Shown: positions 33,437 to 50,387 of the stretch, piece by piece
Numbering within the stretch: the stretch's first letter is position 1
Layout: each line of letters starts with the position of its first letter
Source: Hymenochaete sp. R1
Taxonomy: Eukaryota; Basidiomycota; Agaricomycetes; Hymenochaetales; Hymenochaetaceae
Direction: 5' to 3'
DNA: 64,000 nt
Assembly: GCA_019400425.1 (NCBI GenBank)
Contig: JAFREE010000064.1
Location: 1 to 64,000 of the forward strand
Made by a program: the position numbers and the translations under genes
The notes under the pieces: model-generated
Database searches by the model: none
Told to the model about the DNA's origin: nothing
What the model saw: the letters and a program-made list of their open reading frames with translations, nothing else

Positions 33437-35008
33437 AAGCGAAACCTGGTTCCTTTGCTCCTCCCTTCGTCTCTTTCCTTCTTCTCTCTCTTCTCTTCGC
33501 TTTGATCCTTCGCATTCGCATCGCATACGATTTCTTTCATTTCCCCTCCTCTCTTCTCGACTCAAGATTCAATGACCCGCCCACCGCTTCGAATGACCCA
33601 TTCATGACCCCCCCTTTAGTGTTCCATCCATCTATATATGTGATCATAGTATGTAGATATACGTACCTCAAACTTCTTCTCACTTCAAATTCTTGTCATC
33701 CATCTGTACCAATATACTCTTGCATCTACACTTCCCTTTAGCGTTTCCCGTTCTTTGTGTTCTTGACCATATTCATCCATCCATTCATAGTGTTTTCTCC
33801 TTCCCCCCCTCTTTACCTCCACTTGTTGTTCTCTCGCCATCCAGCTTCCAGCGTCATCATGATCTTCCAAGCTTGCTTGCCCTTCGTCCCCCTTTCTTCT
33901 TTTCTCCTCCACATTCGCCCAGTCTCTCCCGTTTCTCACTGTCTCATTTCACTTTCCCATACACAACCATTTGCATATGCGATCCCATCCTACCTGCATC
34001 CCCTCTAATTCTTTTTTTTTTCTTTTGTGTGTGTGTGCTCTTCTCACTCTCGTCTTTTCACTTTTCACTGTGTGATTTACGATTCGACTTGGTATTTTTT
34101 TCTTCTTCTTCTTCCCTTCAGGTTTTGAGCTTCGGGCTTCTCTTACCTTTTTGCGTAACACAACAACTTCTTCAATCCCATCTTTCTTTTTTTCGTCGTC
34201 CTTACTAGTACGCCGGTCCTACCTACCTACCCATATCGTATCGTATCATATCATCGGGCTTCATTCAATTTCAGATTAACATATCATTGAACTCCCCCCC
34301 CCCCCCCGCGGGTAGGTGACCCCCGCTGCATTTGGGGTTTTCGTGTCTGGTTCATTCCTGTTCAGTCCAGTCCAGTACTAGCGGTTTCGCTTTCGTCTCT
34401 CCGCGTATTTCAAATGCGACCGAAAAAGAAAACACTACCCCGAAGCGAAGCACCTAAAATAAACCGCACGCATGGCACGAGCAGGAGCAAGAGCAGGAGC
34501 ACGTTCGCGAGTGCGAGTGCGAGGTCGAAAAAGGGCGACGCCCATGCAGGAATGGTAGATAAATTTCGTATGTAACATATCTGTACCATACACTAGAACT
34601 TCTTTCTCTTAACCTTCTGGTCCGGGCTGCGCTTTGCAAAAAAAAGGAGGCCGAGGGCTGCCGGCCGCTTCTTATTTTATATACTTATATACTGGGGCAA
34701 ACGTTTACATGATTCATTTCTTTACACGATATCGAGATTAAGGAGTGGGGGGACTTTCGAGACGAGACGAGACAAGGCGAGCGCTAAGTAGAAGAAATCG
34801 GAGAGTGAAAGGCAATGATCGCGGGATGATTTATCTTAGATAAACCGTATTAAACGGAACTGAAAAGGCAAGAGACATAATGGCTTTAATCTCAAGAATG
34901 AATGAACGGGGCAAGAGTTGTTACAAGAAAGGTAGCAGGGGAAAGGTTCAGAGTCCGTTTCGATGATGACTGAAATGATCATCGAGGATTGGGACGTAAT
35001 TCGAGAAT
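33437..35008. other. intergenic region between convergent RhoGEF and NBR1-like genes
   Basis: About 1.6 kb. The first 750 bp are extremely pyrimidine-rich on the plus strand, giving long but low-complexity open frames that I do not accept as genes. A run of 14 C lies at 34294-34307. A short purine-rich repeat (gagcagga/gagcaaga) lies at 34480-34500. No tRNA or structured RNA was recognised. Confidence 0.4.
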
Positions 35009-38000
35009 TTACCAGGCCTCGTCATCGCCACTTGTTTCATCATAAAGGACGACATACTCCGGGTCGACGTGGCCAGCAGGACGGGTGGACCTGCTTGATT
35101 GCTCACGAGAAGCTTGCCAGAGCTCCTCGTCCGATCCCGTGTCGAAGCCGTCGAGAAGCGACTCGGTGGTGTCGTAGTCGGTCGAATGGACAGAGGAAGT
35201 GGCGGAGATGGTTGAAGGCGCTGAAGGAGCGCGCTCGGAGACCGGCGAGGTGACGTTGTCTGGGTGCTCGACCTGCGGGGACGGCTCGGGCATGATGACT
35301 TCGGATGAACTCAAAGAGGTGGGAACAGAGTTATCTTTGGGTGCGAGCCGCTCCTGGGAAGCAACAGTAATGCTAGAAATACCATTAAAGAAATGATTTA
35401 AAGAAACGGACGAGAATGAGAACTCACTCGCACCACATGCTAGTACCAAAGGGACTTGTCTCGTCGCTGAGACGCCAATAGCTTGCATACTTTCCAGGCA
35501 CATCTGGCGCTTTCAAATCGTACACGGAAATATCTATTTCTTCTCCCGAAGCTACAGAACCAACGTGGTAGCTGAGAGGAGCACCGGGAAAGGCTGCCAT
35601 ACGATCACCAGCAACAAAAATGATTCGAGTGGACTCTGGCCAAGCATTCTCACCATCATTCTTGATATGCCAACATTTAACAAACTCAGCACCAGCCGGG
35701 AATGCTTGACCGTCTTCAACATTCACATCCCGAATGAATGCAGACCGGTACCCCTCCTCCTTTAGCTTAGGAAAAGTCTTATTGAAAAGAGAGATGAACG
35801 ATGACGTTGCCTCTGCCTCGGGTGTAGGGTCGCTCGTAGATTCACGGACGACCTGCTCATGAATTTCAGCGGGTTGCAGAATAAATGTCGGGGGTGAAGG
35901 AAGTTCGGGTAATGCTGAGAAAGAATTGCAGGCCTCAGGCATTTCCACCGGACTGGTCGCCACGGCTACTTCTGTAACAGCTGACTTCTCCGTGTAGACG
36001 GAACGGTCTTCTTTCAAGGGTTCGGGATCCGTCGCGACTGCGACCGCCGTGCTCTCCACTCGAATATCCCTATCGTTAATGAGAGATGTTCCCCCAACTC
36101 GATAGACTGTAGGAATGATGGTGTCGGGAGTCTTCATCTTAAGCAGTGGGTGTGCAGCAGGATGGACCTCGATGGGCATTGCTTCACATGAAGCACAAAG
36201 GTCATAATCCAAGCAATCTGGGTGCATGCACTTGTATCTGACCCCTCGGATGGTCTTGCCACATTCGTCGCAACGAGCGCTATGCTTCTTGTACATCCTC
36301 GGATCTCGCGGACTCTGAAATCAAACGTTATTAGAGACTACCATAGGAACCAATTATGATCATCGACCCACCAAGTCCTGCTTGTCATAGAGCTGAGCAA
36401 AGACATGCCTGGGATGATGCTCCGCAACTATCCTGTGACATGAGCCGCAAACGTCATAATCCGGGCAATTCAAACATTTCTAAATAGGTATTGTCAATAT
36501 TATGCGAATAAGTAAATAAGCATATGACGAGATTCGAATACGCACGTAACGAGTACCACGAATCCTCGAGTCACATAGATCGCAACTCGCGCCATGGACT
36601 ACTGGACTGCTTGTCTGCGATCCTTGAGGATTCTGAGAAGACCACGAGCCTTCATTGACTCTATGCACGATCACTCTGCCTGGTATCTTTATGTCTAGGA
36701 ATTCATGCCTGGGATGTTCTGCAACGACTCTAGGAAAACAACCATCACAAGAATCAAAGTCTGAAAGAAATAATGAGTTCTACGTCGATAATTCCCCTTG
36801 CAACTGTATCTCACCTCTGCAGTCAAGGCATTTGTGTCTCGTTCCTACGATCGTAGCGTCACAGCAGTCGCAAAGAACACCGTTGTGCACCTGGCGCTCC
36901 GTTGACGAAGTACTAGAATATATCCTAGTTGGTGGTTGTTCTGGGCGATGAACCCCTTGTGTTGAATGCTCAGTGTCTTTGAGCTCGGCGAAAGAGTGAG
37001 GACGAGCGCTTAAGCTGCGGTCGACCACAACTTGGAGTTGATGGGCACTCTTCGCTCCACGATCCCTGGCACACTCTTCACACTATGTATTCAAAAAGTA
37101 TAAATGATGTGCAAATCTTTAGTGAAAAGTTACGCACCAAGTCATAGTCGGGGCATTCAGTGCAATGGAAGCGGGTTCCTAGGAAATTCGACTTCCCACA
37201 AAAGTCACAGGTTATTCCTCGATGGACGGGAACGACCGTAGGAGGCGGAACATAAGTAGGGCGATAGAATGCACCGGGGATTGTCACATCATTCCCATCA
37301 TCCACGTTGCTCTGCTCCGCAGTCACAATAGCAGCTGCAGGTGACGCACTCCGGGGTGCATGTGTCTGTTCTCCAAAAGTAGAGGAGACAATGCTGTTAA
37401 AGTCGCGTAGGAAGTTGGTCATTAGACCTTTGACTTCTTCCTTGCTCTCTGCGATGGAGCAACAGGACTGTTGGGATGCCATCGAAATCATGGACGCACG
37501 GTTTGTGGTTGCTGCGGAACCAGGTACCCACGTTGCATCACTGCTTGTTAACGAAGCAGGCGTAACATTGGCGTTTCTGGATGTCTGAGGCAAGTCCACC
37601 GCTTGGACTGCACTATGACCGGAGTAAGAAGCTCTGGGAGTGCCTAAGAAGTCCAGATCTGTGAATGCTCCAGTAGAGTAGGCGTCACAATGATCAACGG
37701 GCGTTAACCGCTGATATGGATGCGGTGCAAGTAAATCGATGATATTGAAGCGCAGCAGTCCGTTAGGCCAAAGAGTGCCACGAAACGGAGCAATCACTTC
37801 GACATAGTCTGATTCGCTATGAACCTCAGGCCCAACCACTACACGAGTCCCTTCCGCAGGGAAGAAGAGCAGATCTTGCAGGTAGAAGGGACTATCTAGA
37901 GGGAAGACACGATGAAGCTACGACATGATAAGAAAGGTCGAACCTCCATGATGTCATCAAACCAACACACCTGAGTCTGTAAATCATCGTAAGTCGGAAA

Positions 38001-38063
38001 GGAGGACTGTGCAATAGCTATCTTCCGGGTTTCGCCCAAATGAGTAGCCTTGACAGTGAACAT
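35009..38063 (-). CDS. NBR1: NBR1-like autophagy receptor (PB1, four ZZ fingers, FW domain, LIR)
   Basis: Minus-strand exons from ATG 38063 to stop 35009 give roughly 850 residues. Order: a PB1-like N-terminus (MFTVKATHLGETRKIAI, then FPLDSPFYLQDLLFFPAEGT); four ZZ zinc fingers (CDFCGKSNFLGTRFHCTEC near 37170, CDCCDATIVGTRHKCLDC near 36850, CDLCDSRIRGTRY plus CPDYDVCGSCH near 36450-36600, CDECGKTIRGVRYKCMHPDC near 36200-36270); and the FW (four-tryptophan) domain (AFIRDVNVEDGQAFPAGAEF, VKCWHIKNDGENAWPES, YASYWRLSDETSPFGTSMWC). An acidic tail ends DPEYVVLYDETSGDDEAW. EYVVL fits the Atg8-binding core [WFY]xx[LIV] with an acidic flank. NBR1-type receptors link cargo to Atg8 on autophagosomes; in fission yeast the NBR1 homologue uses ZZ domains to carry hydrolases to the vacuole. 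The extra ZZ fingers support a cargo-binding role. Confidence 0.88.
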
Positions 38064-38340
38064 GGTGGTCGAAGGTGAAGGTAAGGAGAGCAGTCGAAAG
38101 CGCGTGAAAGCGCTGTTAGTATACGCGGCGAATACATGACGTAAGCCAACTCACAGCCCTACATCGCTGCGCTGACAAAAAATATTGGTGACTTTCAATC
38201 ATTTTCCATAATAATCACCACATGAAGACTCGCTGTAGAAATGAAACGGACTGCAAGCCTTACAACACGAGCTTGCGCGTCCCCATCTAGAACATTCTCA
38301 CTCTTATCATGGATTCCAGAATTGCGGGACCAGCTATACA

Positions 38341-39316
38341 TCATTCACGCCGCAGCCGCCATGCTACTACCGAATCCTTTCCGACAAAAATGGCCCGCAA
38401 AAACTGCAGACGAGTCGACTGGAATGTCACGTTCAGAAATACTCTAAAAATGGGCATATGTTGCTTTTTTTTTCTTACCCAGGAATTTGCTTCATAGCCA
38501 ATACCACCGTGCCCTATGATTATTGGAGCCACTGTGATAACGAGACTATCCACAAGACCACAATTGAGGAAAGACGCAATAACGCTTGCGCCTCCCTCTA
38601 CCATGAGAGTTTGGATTCCGAGGTTCTTGAGTTCGGACAACAGTGAAACCAGATCAAGTTTCCCTTCTGGTAAGATGTATAAGGCAAGATTATAAGACAG
38701 AAGAAATACTCACCGACCGCTGTTGCGATCGATACGATCTTAACCCCATTGTCCAGGAGGACTTGCCGTCTTCTTTCCCAACCTGCGTCTTGCCCGTGCT
38801 CTTCTGCAGTGAAGATTATGGGCTGTTTCCCTCTTCCTGCGCGGAAATTCGAAACGAGCTTCGAAGTTACTCTGAATCTCAAATGTACATCCAGAACCAC
38901 CGGTATGGGGTTGTGTGATCCCCCATCGTCCTTGGATAAGAGTCTCGCTAGTAAATGAGAGATTTCGCATTAAACACATAAGATAGAATCCTCGAGTCAT
39001 TCTAGTGACTCACTGTTCAATTGAGGATCGTCATTTAATGCCGTTCCGACACCGACGAGTATAGCATCGTGTCGAGATCGAAGTCTAATAGCGATGGACT
39101 CTAGAGCATCAGGCAACAAAACTGCGAGACACACCTATGGGTCATAATCATACTTTCCTCACCACTAAGGATAAGCTGCTGGCCCCCTGTGCCGGCTATT
39201 TTTGCATCGATGGATTGGGCAAAAGTGAGTGTCACCCAAGGATGAATATTTTTGTTCCTATCGTCAGATAGAAGACAATCATCTAAGAATGCTTTGATCT
39301 CCAAGTCCGAAGCCAT
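38341..39316 (-). CDS. RIB7: riboflavin biosynthesis reductase RIB7
   Basis: Minus-strand exons give about 240 residues, from MASDLEIKAFLDDCL at 39316. Family stretches are HPWVTLTFAQSIDAKIAG, QLILSGEESMIMTHRCV (intron), LRSRHDAILVGVGTALNDDP, PIPVVLDVHLRF, then NLGIQTLMVEGGASVIASFL and LVITVAPIIIGHGGIGYEAN. The enzyme uses NADPH to reduce the ribosyl side chain of 2,5-diamino-6-ribosylamino-pyrimidinone phosphate, the second step of fungal riboflavin synthesis. For the last exon a 60-nt intron (about 38426-38485) ending in attccag keeps the frame and gives LRAIFVGKDSVVAW at the C-terminus; an earlier tttttag acceptor would shift the frame. It is divergent with MetAP2 over about 207 bp. Confidence 0.88.
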
Positions 39317-39523
39317 CTAAGCTACATGCAAGTGATGTATAAAGGCCAAAGGGTCAGAAGCCTCTTTTCCCGTGCTTATGCAAATCTGAGACCGAAAACT
39401 TTATGCCGCTATCACCAATGCCGGTGCGATGCCGATCGTCTCGTCGATGACTAAACAAACACTCCGTTGCCTTGGTCCTGGAACGACGAGCATTTAACAA
39501 CAGGCCCTTGTACATCCACCACT
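39317..39523. promoter_or_regulatory. bidirectional promoter region, RIB7 / MetAP2
   Basis: A 207-bp gap between divergent start codons. Nothing beyond this spacing identifies individual sites. Confidence 0.4.
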
Positions 39524-41293
<1,770 letters not shown>

Positions 41294-41457
41294 CTTAGCA
41301 ATTATCTAGGACCATGCCCATATGCTACGTTAAGATGTACATCTTTATCCTCTATTCTTTATTTGCCGGGCGTTGTAAGATTGATCTTAGTTTGCTCACG
41401 GTGCTTTCGCTTTCTCAGACACTCAGAAAGTGGGTAAATGCTATCACGTGGAAAACC

Positions 41458-43624
41458 ATGTCCCATTCAGGAGTACTAGTCCTCGGTACGGTGGCACTCG
41501 AGTCTCTCTTTAGCTTGTCATGTACGAATTATGCATCCACGAACGATACCCGCAAACAGATCTAAGCACGCGGTGGATAATCTCGAAGCAGAAGCTCTCG
41601 AACTATTGCAGTACTTTGAGGGTACCGATTCTGCATTGCCGCCGTCAGGTACCAATTTTGTCCCCAGACTCCAGTTGCCATAATGACCAAGTACTAACGG
41701 CCAACGTTAGCTCGAACAGATCCGTCCGTTAAACAGCGGCAACATAGACCACCAGGACTTCTCTCTGTATGGAAGTATGTCGTTTTCTTCGTCATCAAAG
41801 GTGTGATAGACAGTCTATATTTAATCAAGGTGTCGATTCTGAAAGCAATCACCAGTATCCCATTTATTAACCGCACTCGTGATGCACATTCTTTTCGGCC
41901 CTCGGAGAAAGACATGGGGATGGCAAATGACTTTGATAACAAGTTTCATGCGCAACGCAAGCAAACATTCTCACCTCTCTGATGTTGTAAGTACACTGGA
42001 GCACTATAAGCAGTTCTATCATGATTCCAACCAAACGATTCGCAGACCACGCTTCGCCGATTCATTGATTTTGCGGGTTATGCACCGCTACCTCCAGATA
42101 TCATGGCTACACCTGTTACTTTCAAAGTAAAGAAATGCAAGTTAAAGGGTCTCTTGGCCAAGTACGACGAACACGAAGATGGTTCTCGCCAGTTGTCGGG
42201 CGAGTGGATCGTCAATAGGCAATTGTGGAAACGACTACAAACCCAATGGAAAGAGGGGAAGGAACGGAAGTCCCCGGAGAAGTATAAAGATCGCATTATC
42301 CTATACTTGCACGGTGGTGAGTCTTGCTCGATTTTCATAAAGCTGCAAAAATCCACTAAGATGTGCAGGCGCCTACTACATGTTTTCAGCGGCAACGCAC
42401 CGACAACTCACGATGCGCCTTTCTAAATGCACTAGCTCGAGAGTTTTCGGTACGTCCTATCGATGTCTACCGACTGGAACATAGTCACTGAATGAACGAA
42501 ATCCAGCCCTAGACTACCGTTTGGCTCCCGAATGCATGTTCCCAGGTCAACTTCACGATGCTGTTAGCGCATATATGAGGCTCATTGATCTCAAAATTCC
42601 GCCCGAGAACATTATCATAGCCGGGGATAGTGCAGGCGGAGCTTTGTCGCTTGCCCTTTTAATGTACCTTCGAGATAATTCATATCCTTTACCGTCGGGT
42701 GCTATCCTCTTCTCTCCCTGGGTCGGTAAGCAAGCCATCAACGCCTGCATACTTGATTGGATAACTTATCACGATTCAAAGACTTGACAATGAGCTGTAA
42801 TAGTTGGGAAACGAATGCGCCATTCGACATAGTACCAGCCCCGACACCTGGTGATCATCTAAACCCAATTCACTGTCTACTTGGGGAAGAAATTCAATCC
42901 TTGGTCTCACACCCTTACGCCAGCCCTTTGTTTGGTAATCTCCGTGGCCTGCCCCCGTGGGTCCTACATTTATTTTTATTTATTTTCTCCTATACCTAAC
43001 AAAGGATGGAAAGCTTGCTCATACAAGCCGGAGATTCCGAAGTGCTGCGGGATGAAATATCTTTGCTTGCTCACAAGGCACGCCTAGCAGGAGTGACAGC
43101 TAGATGTGAGCTATACGAGGACGGTGTGAGTCCAGAACAGAATACCACTGCTTTATGCCAAGACCTACATTTTCGTTGTATAGGTTCACGTTTTCCAGCA
43201 GTTTCCGTTCCTCGAAATTGCGCGCAGTGCTTTTCGATCGTGCTCGGAATTTGTCAAGAGTGATGTGTTTACGAGGCGCGTAAGACCCTCAGAAGCATAT
43301 TTTCCCACCTCAGATAGAGTCAAATCCAATTTGAAGATGGGTAAGGAAGAAGTGCATTCCGAGGAGTTGTCTACGGATAATCCACGGGGTACTGATATAC
43401 GACATTCTCCGCCGCACGAACGAATGTATGATGACGATCGACAAATCACGGACCGGTTGTTTCCCATACCATCTATTCGAAGCAGCAGTCGAGCGCTCAG
43501 TCACCCCGACATCGCATCGATGTGTAATGAATGGAGAGAAGCGGGCTCCCGGGACAAGTCGAATTGTTATTTCTCAGCTCGGGTAAGGAAACGACCATCG
43601 ATGGTAATGACTGCGAGGAAATGA
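41458..43624 (+). CDS. alpha/beta hydrolase (hormone-sensitive-lipase type), possible frameshift
   Basis: The core of this roughly 600-residue gene is an alpha/beta hydrolase-3 fold: [11 protein letters not shown] joined to [13 protein letters not shown] (the HGG oxyanion motif), [10 protein letters not shown], nucleophile Ser in [15 protein letters not shown], catalytic Asp in [14 protein letters not shown] and His in EDGVHVFQQF. All three triad residues are seen. Upstream, homologues suggest [20 protein letters not shown] and [19 protein letters not shown]. The coding-looking frame before it ([19 protein letters not shown], a membrane segment) is in a different phase, and I find no ordinary intron to join them, so a one-base indel near 41880 is likely, either real or an assembly error. 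The start codon is uncertain; 41458 is one candidate. The C-terminal 100 residues are unstructured. Substrate is probably a lipid or acetyl ester. Confidence 0.72.
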
Positions 43625-43716
43625 TGTTCTTGTAGCAAAATCACGGACCATATCGCACATTATACGCAGAGATTAGTCGATTAATACGATATTCCTATAT
43701 GTATCTAGTATGCTCC

Positions 43717-45256
43717 TCACGACCTGTCAGCCTCAATGGACGTGGGCGGGGTATTGGAGTCCGAGGGGTTGAATGAAAGTTGATGATACATCTCCAGTTC
43801 CTCTATCGTACTGGTGAGCGCTCTGAGTTCAAAGTTCCCAAAAATAAACCCGCAATATAACATAGTGGTTCCGTACCACGAGAGGATAATCGACGCGAAG
43901 ATAAAAATCGGATTAATCCACGAATGCGGTAGCCACACCGACCCAATGCAGAGACTAAGAACGCCAACGATACACAAGGCGAATATCGTCAATTCCTTGC
44001 GGATGCGCGCCGAAGATACACGGTAGCAAGCAGTTAAGCTTCGCATCACATTTGAGAGCATCTCGGAAGTTAACTGCTGCGGCTTAGCTTCTTGAATTTG
44101 GGTATGGCTACTTTCGTTTTCATACGGTGCAACTAGCCGTAGCGTCGCCTCAACTCCGAAGTGATCAGAGTACGAGAATCGTGCTCCTAGGGGCAAATCC
44201 GTGAAAACCACCTTCGCATGGGAACATGATAACCTCGGTCCTCGAGCAGTTTCGGAAAAGTTGGGCTGCCGGTAGAAAATATAGTCGAGTCGCTTTCCAT
44301 GATGCCTTCGAGCAATAGGATCAAGGGGCTTGCCAGCCGAATATGTACATAGCGGCGAGTCGGCGGTCACGCCATACATTAAGACTGCAGTCTCGGGCGT
44401 CGCAGAAGAGGCGGTAGGGGTGGGTAAGCCTTGCGAAACTTCCCAAGCGTCCCATAATCCACCACGGGAGCGTAACAGTGACATGGTCAATGAATTAGGA
44501 ATGCCATTGCAGTCACCAGTCTACGAACGAATAAGAAACTATCGAAAATCGAAAACATGCACGCACTCACGGCGACCACGTAGTGCCCGTTGGATGCAGC
44601 AGCCTGCACGAGTTTGGCGTACTCCCATGCATGAATGAGCCTGTGTGCTCTTAGATGCTCAGGACCTATGTCGCCTCCACCTGCAATGAACTTAAATGTA
44701 CATCTAAAGTCAGGTTCAACGCTAAAGCGCCATGATGCCGGTTGAAAACATACATGAGTGGTAAAGATTTCCAAGAGTTCGAGATGCGGATGACTGACAA
44801 CGACACTCGCAGCGGCCTTCCCCACAAACCAGTCGCCAGATAGTGACATTGGATGTCCATTCAAGCTATAAGGGTGTATATTTGAGCCCACAATAGGAAA
44901 ACGGGTGAGAATGGCAAGCCCCGCTCCCAAAGAACCGCTGTGAATGAATTGTCAAAGTTAGATGGTGATTCATGCCTCAGAATTGCTCTCGTACCTGTAG
45001 AAGAACTTGGAGAAGGGCAAATTCTTTGACGCGGCATTTCTGATAAGCTGGAAGTCAGAGAAAACCCAAAGCTCTTGTAACGTTACAACGTCGTAATCAG
45101 AGCGTTGGATGACATCCGCAATTGCTTGAATCCTCTCTTTGCGGTCCTTTGCTATGAATTTGAGGCCCCTGAAATACTCTTAGATAAGCTGTAAGGCAGT
45201 ATAAAGAAGATTTACCAGCAGTTCAAGGTCAGAACACGAAGATTCGATTCGGACAT
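43717..45256 (-). CDS. ISC1: inositol phosphosphingolipid phospholipase C (ISC1, neutral sphingomyelinase)
   Basis: Minus-strand exons from MSESNLRVLTLNCW (ATG 45256) to stop 43717 give about 430 residues. It has the endonuclease/exonuclease/phosphatase fold of neutral sphingomyelinases: GLKFIAKDRKERIQAIADV, YDVVTLQELWVFSDFQLIRN (metal-binding Glu), GAGLAILTRFPIVGS, AHRLIHAWEYAKLVQAAASN, the catalytic GDCNGIPNS and ARFSYSDHFGVEATL (general base His). Two membrane segments close the protein (LTIFALCIVGVLSLCIGSVW and PIFIFASIILSWYGTTMLYC), as in yeast Isc1. The enzyme splits inositol phosphosphingolipids to ceramide and acts at ER and mitochondrial membranes. Catalytic residues and anchors are intact. 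The decayed sphingolipid methyltransferase at 2.4 kb acts on the same lipid class, but there is no evidence of a functional link. Confidence 0.92.
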
Positions 45257-45459
45257 GAGGTATATGGCAGAGAAAGACGCGCGACACATAATTTCTGGAG
45301 TTCACTAGTACTTGTTGAAACACGCCGTTTATTTTTACGTCGATCGAATATAATTTATAAAAGACTTGTAACATGTATGCATTCACCTCTGCAGTAACAT
45401 GTTGTTTGCGAAGTTATACATCGTCGGAGAGCCAACGACTACAGCGATACGGTGGGATT

Positions 45460-46029
45460 TCAGCCGACAAACCTCATATCATCGCTCAATACGTAGTATT
45501 TAACTTGGGCCCCGGGCGCAGCATCCGTGTCAGGGGCAAGCATAAACGCTTGTGCGAATAACCGAAGCTGGTCGTCCAGAGACCTGCTTGATGGTTGCGT
45601 TACTGAAGCTGAGCTGCCGTGCATGACGGTTCCGGAGACCGTCACAAGTAAGGAAGGAGGTGAAGTATCTTCCATAGAAGATTGGCACATGTCGAAATCC
45701 ACAGAAATGCTAGCGCAGGCCACTACTCACTCGGTATCGGGTGACAATCGAATGACTGCACCTCGTGCTTGCTGAGAGGCATCTTCGCCATCAAATCAGA
45801 CATTGCAGCGTCACCTTGTATGGGATTCCCGTTCCAAACGATAGACGACGTCGACCGGTAAAACTTGGACACTGCCTGAATTCGATCTTCGGAGTCATAG
45901 GCTGCGTAATATACGTTGATGAATTGCTCCGCCCCTCTCGTCGCAATATCTATGCTGGCGATATGAGGATTAATATAGGCAAGAAGAAGAAATGAATGCT
46001 ACATACTCTGCACCAGCTAAGCTTGCCAT
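45460..46029 (-). CDS. NXT1: NTF2-like mRNA export factor, NXT1/p15 type
   Basis: Three exons give about 165 residues. ATG 46029 opens MASLAGA, which splices at gtatgt into DIDIATRGAEQFINVYYAAY, then DRIQAVSKFYRSTSSIVWNG, MSDLMAKMPLSKHEVQSFDC, PPSLLVTVSGTVMHG and the end VKYYVLSDDMRFVG. The pattern, including WNGN in the middle and an FDC/VDC strand, is that of p15/NXT1, which pairs with the Mex67/NXF1 receptor to carry mRNA through nuclear pores. Plain NTF2 (Ran import) is less likely given these motifs. About 30 poorly conserved Ser-rich residues lie before the last strands. Its divergent neighbour is the splicing helicase PRP22. Confidence 0.8.
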
Positions 46030-46394
46030 GGATGTTATGAATTCACGGAGCGTGTATGCTCTACTCCAAGTCGATTCCAGGCACAAACAAAAGTTGTTGA
46101 GGTTGTTAATTCCGAAGTCACTTAGATATGACCCGTGTTCGCAGCACAGACTAGTGCTTCTAAAACTGCCCCTAGTACTAGTGCACAATGGAGTGATGAT
46201 GCTGAAGATGCTGCCGGCGATCGCAGATGATCGGCATGGCTTCGAAATCAACGGTACGGTCGGTCGCTTGTCGCTTGAGCCTGGCTTCAACTTAGCCAGG
46301 GCTCCCTCACTCAGTCTTTGGATCTCCCTCCCTTCCCCTCACACATCCGATAACGTCTCGTCCCAGGCTACGTTAATATAATCTGTAGCTCAAG
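46030..46394. promoter_or_regulatory. bidirectional promoter region, NXT1 / PRP22
   Basis: About 365 bp between divergent starts of two mRNA-processing genes. A palindrome-like cctagtactagtgcac lies at about 46170-46185. A CT-rich stretch (46323-46345) precedes the PRP22 start. Confidence 0.45.
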
Positions 46395-50237
<3,843 letters not shown>

Positions 50238-50387
50238 TTTCTTGCATACTTTTCTTGTAGCATATTTACTTTTGATACAATATGTATGTTTTTGCACCAT
50301 GCGATTCATTTTCTCGGGAGTATACGGGCTGAGTATAATGGAATAAAATACAACATGGAAGTTATAGTACTTTTGATTTACTTGGAA

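Noticed and set aside
33693..34208. 171-codon plus-strand frame rich in Phe, Leu, Ser and Pro
   Set aside because: It lies in a pyrimidine-rich stretch where stops are rare by composition; the peptide is low complexity and has no domain.
34454..34639. minus-strand frame with a Cys-Ser repeat
   Set aside because: The repeat comes from a short gagcag-type tandem, not from a real cysteine-rich protein.
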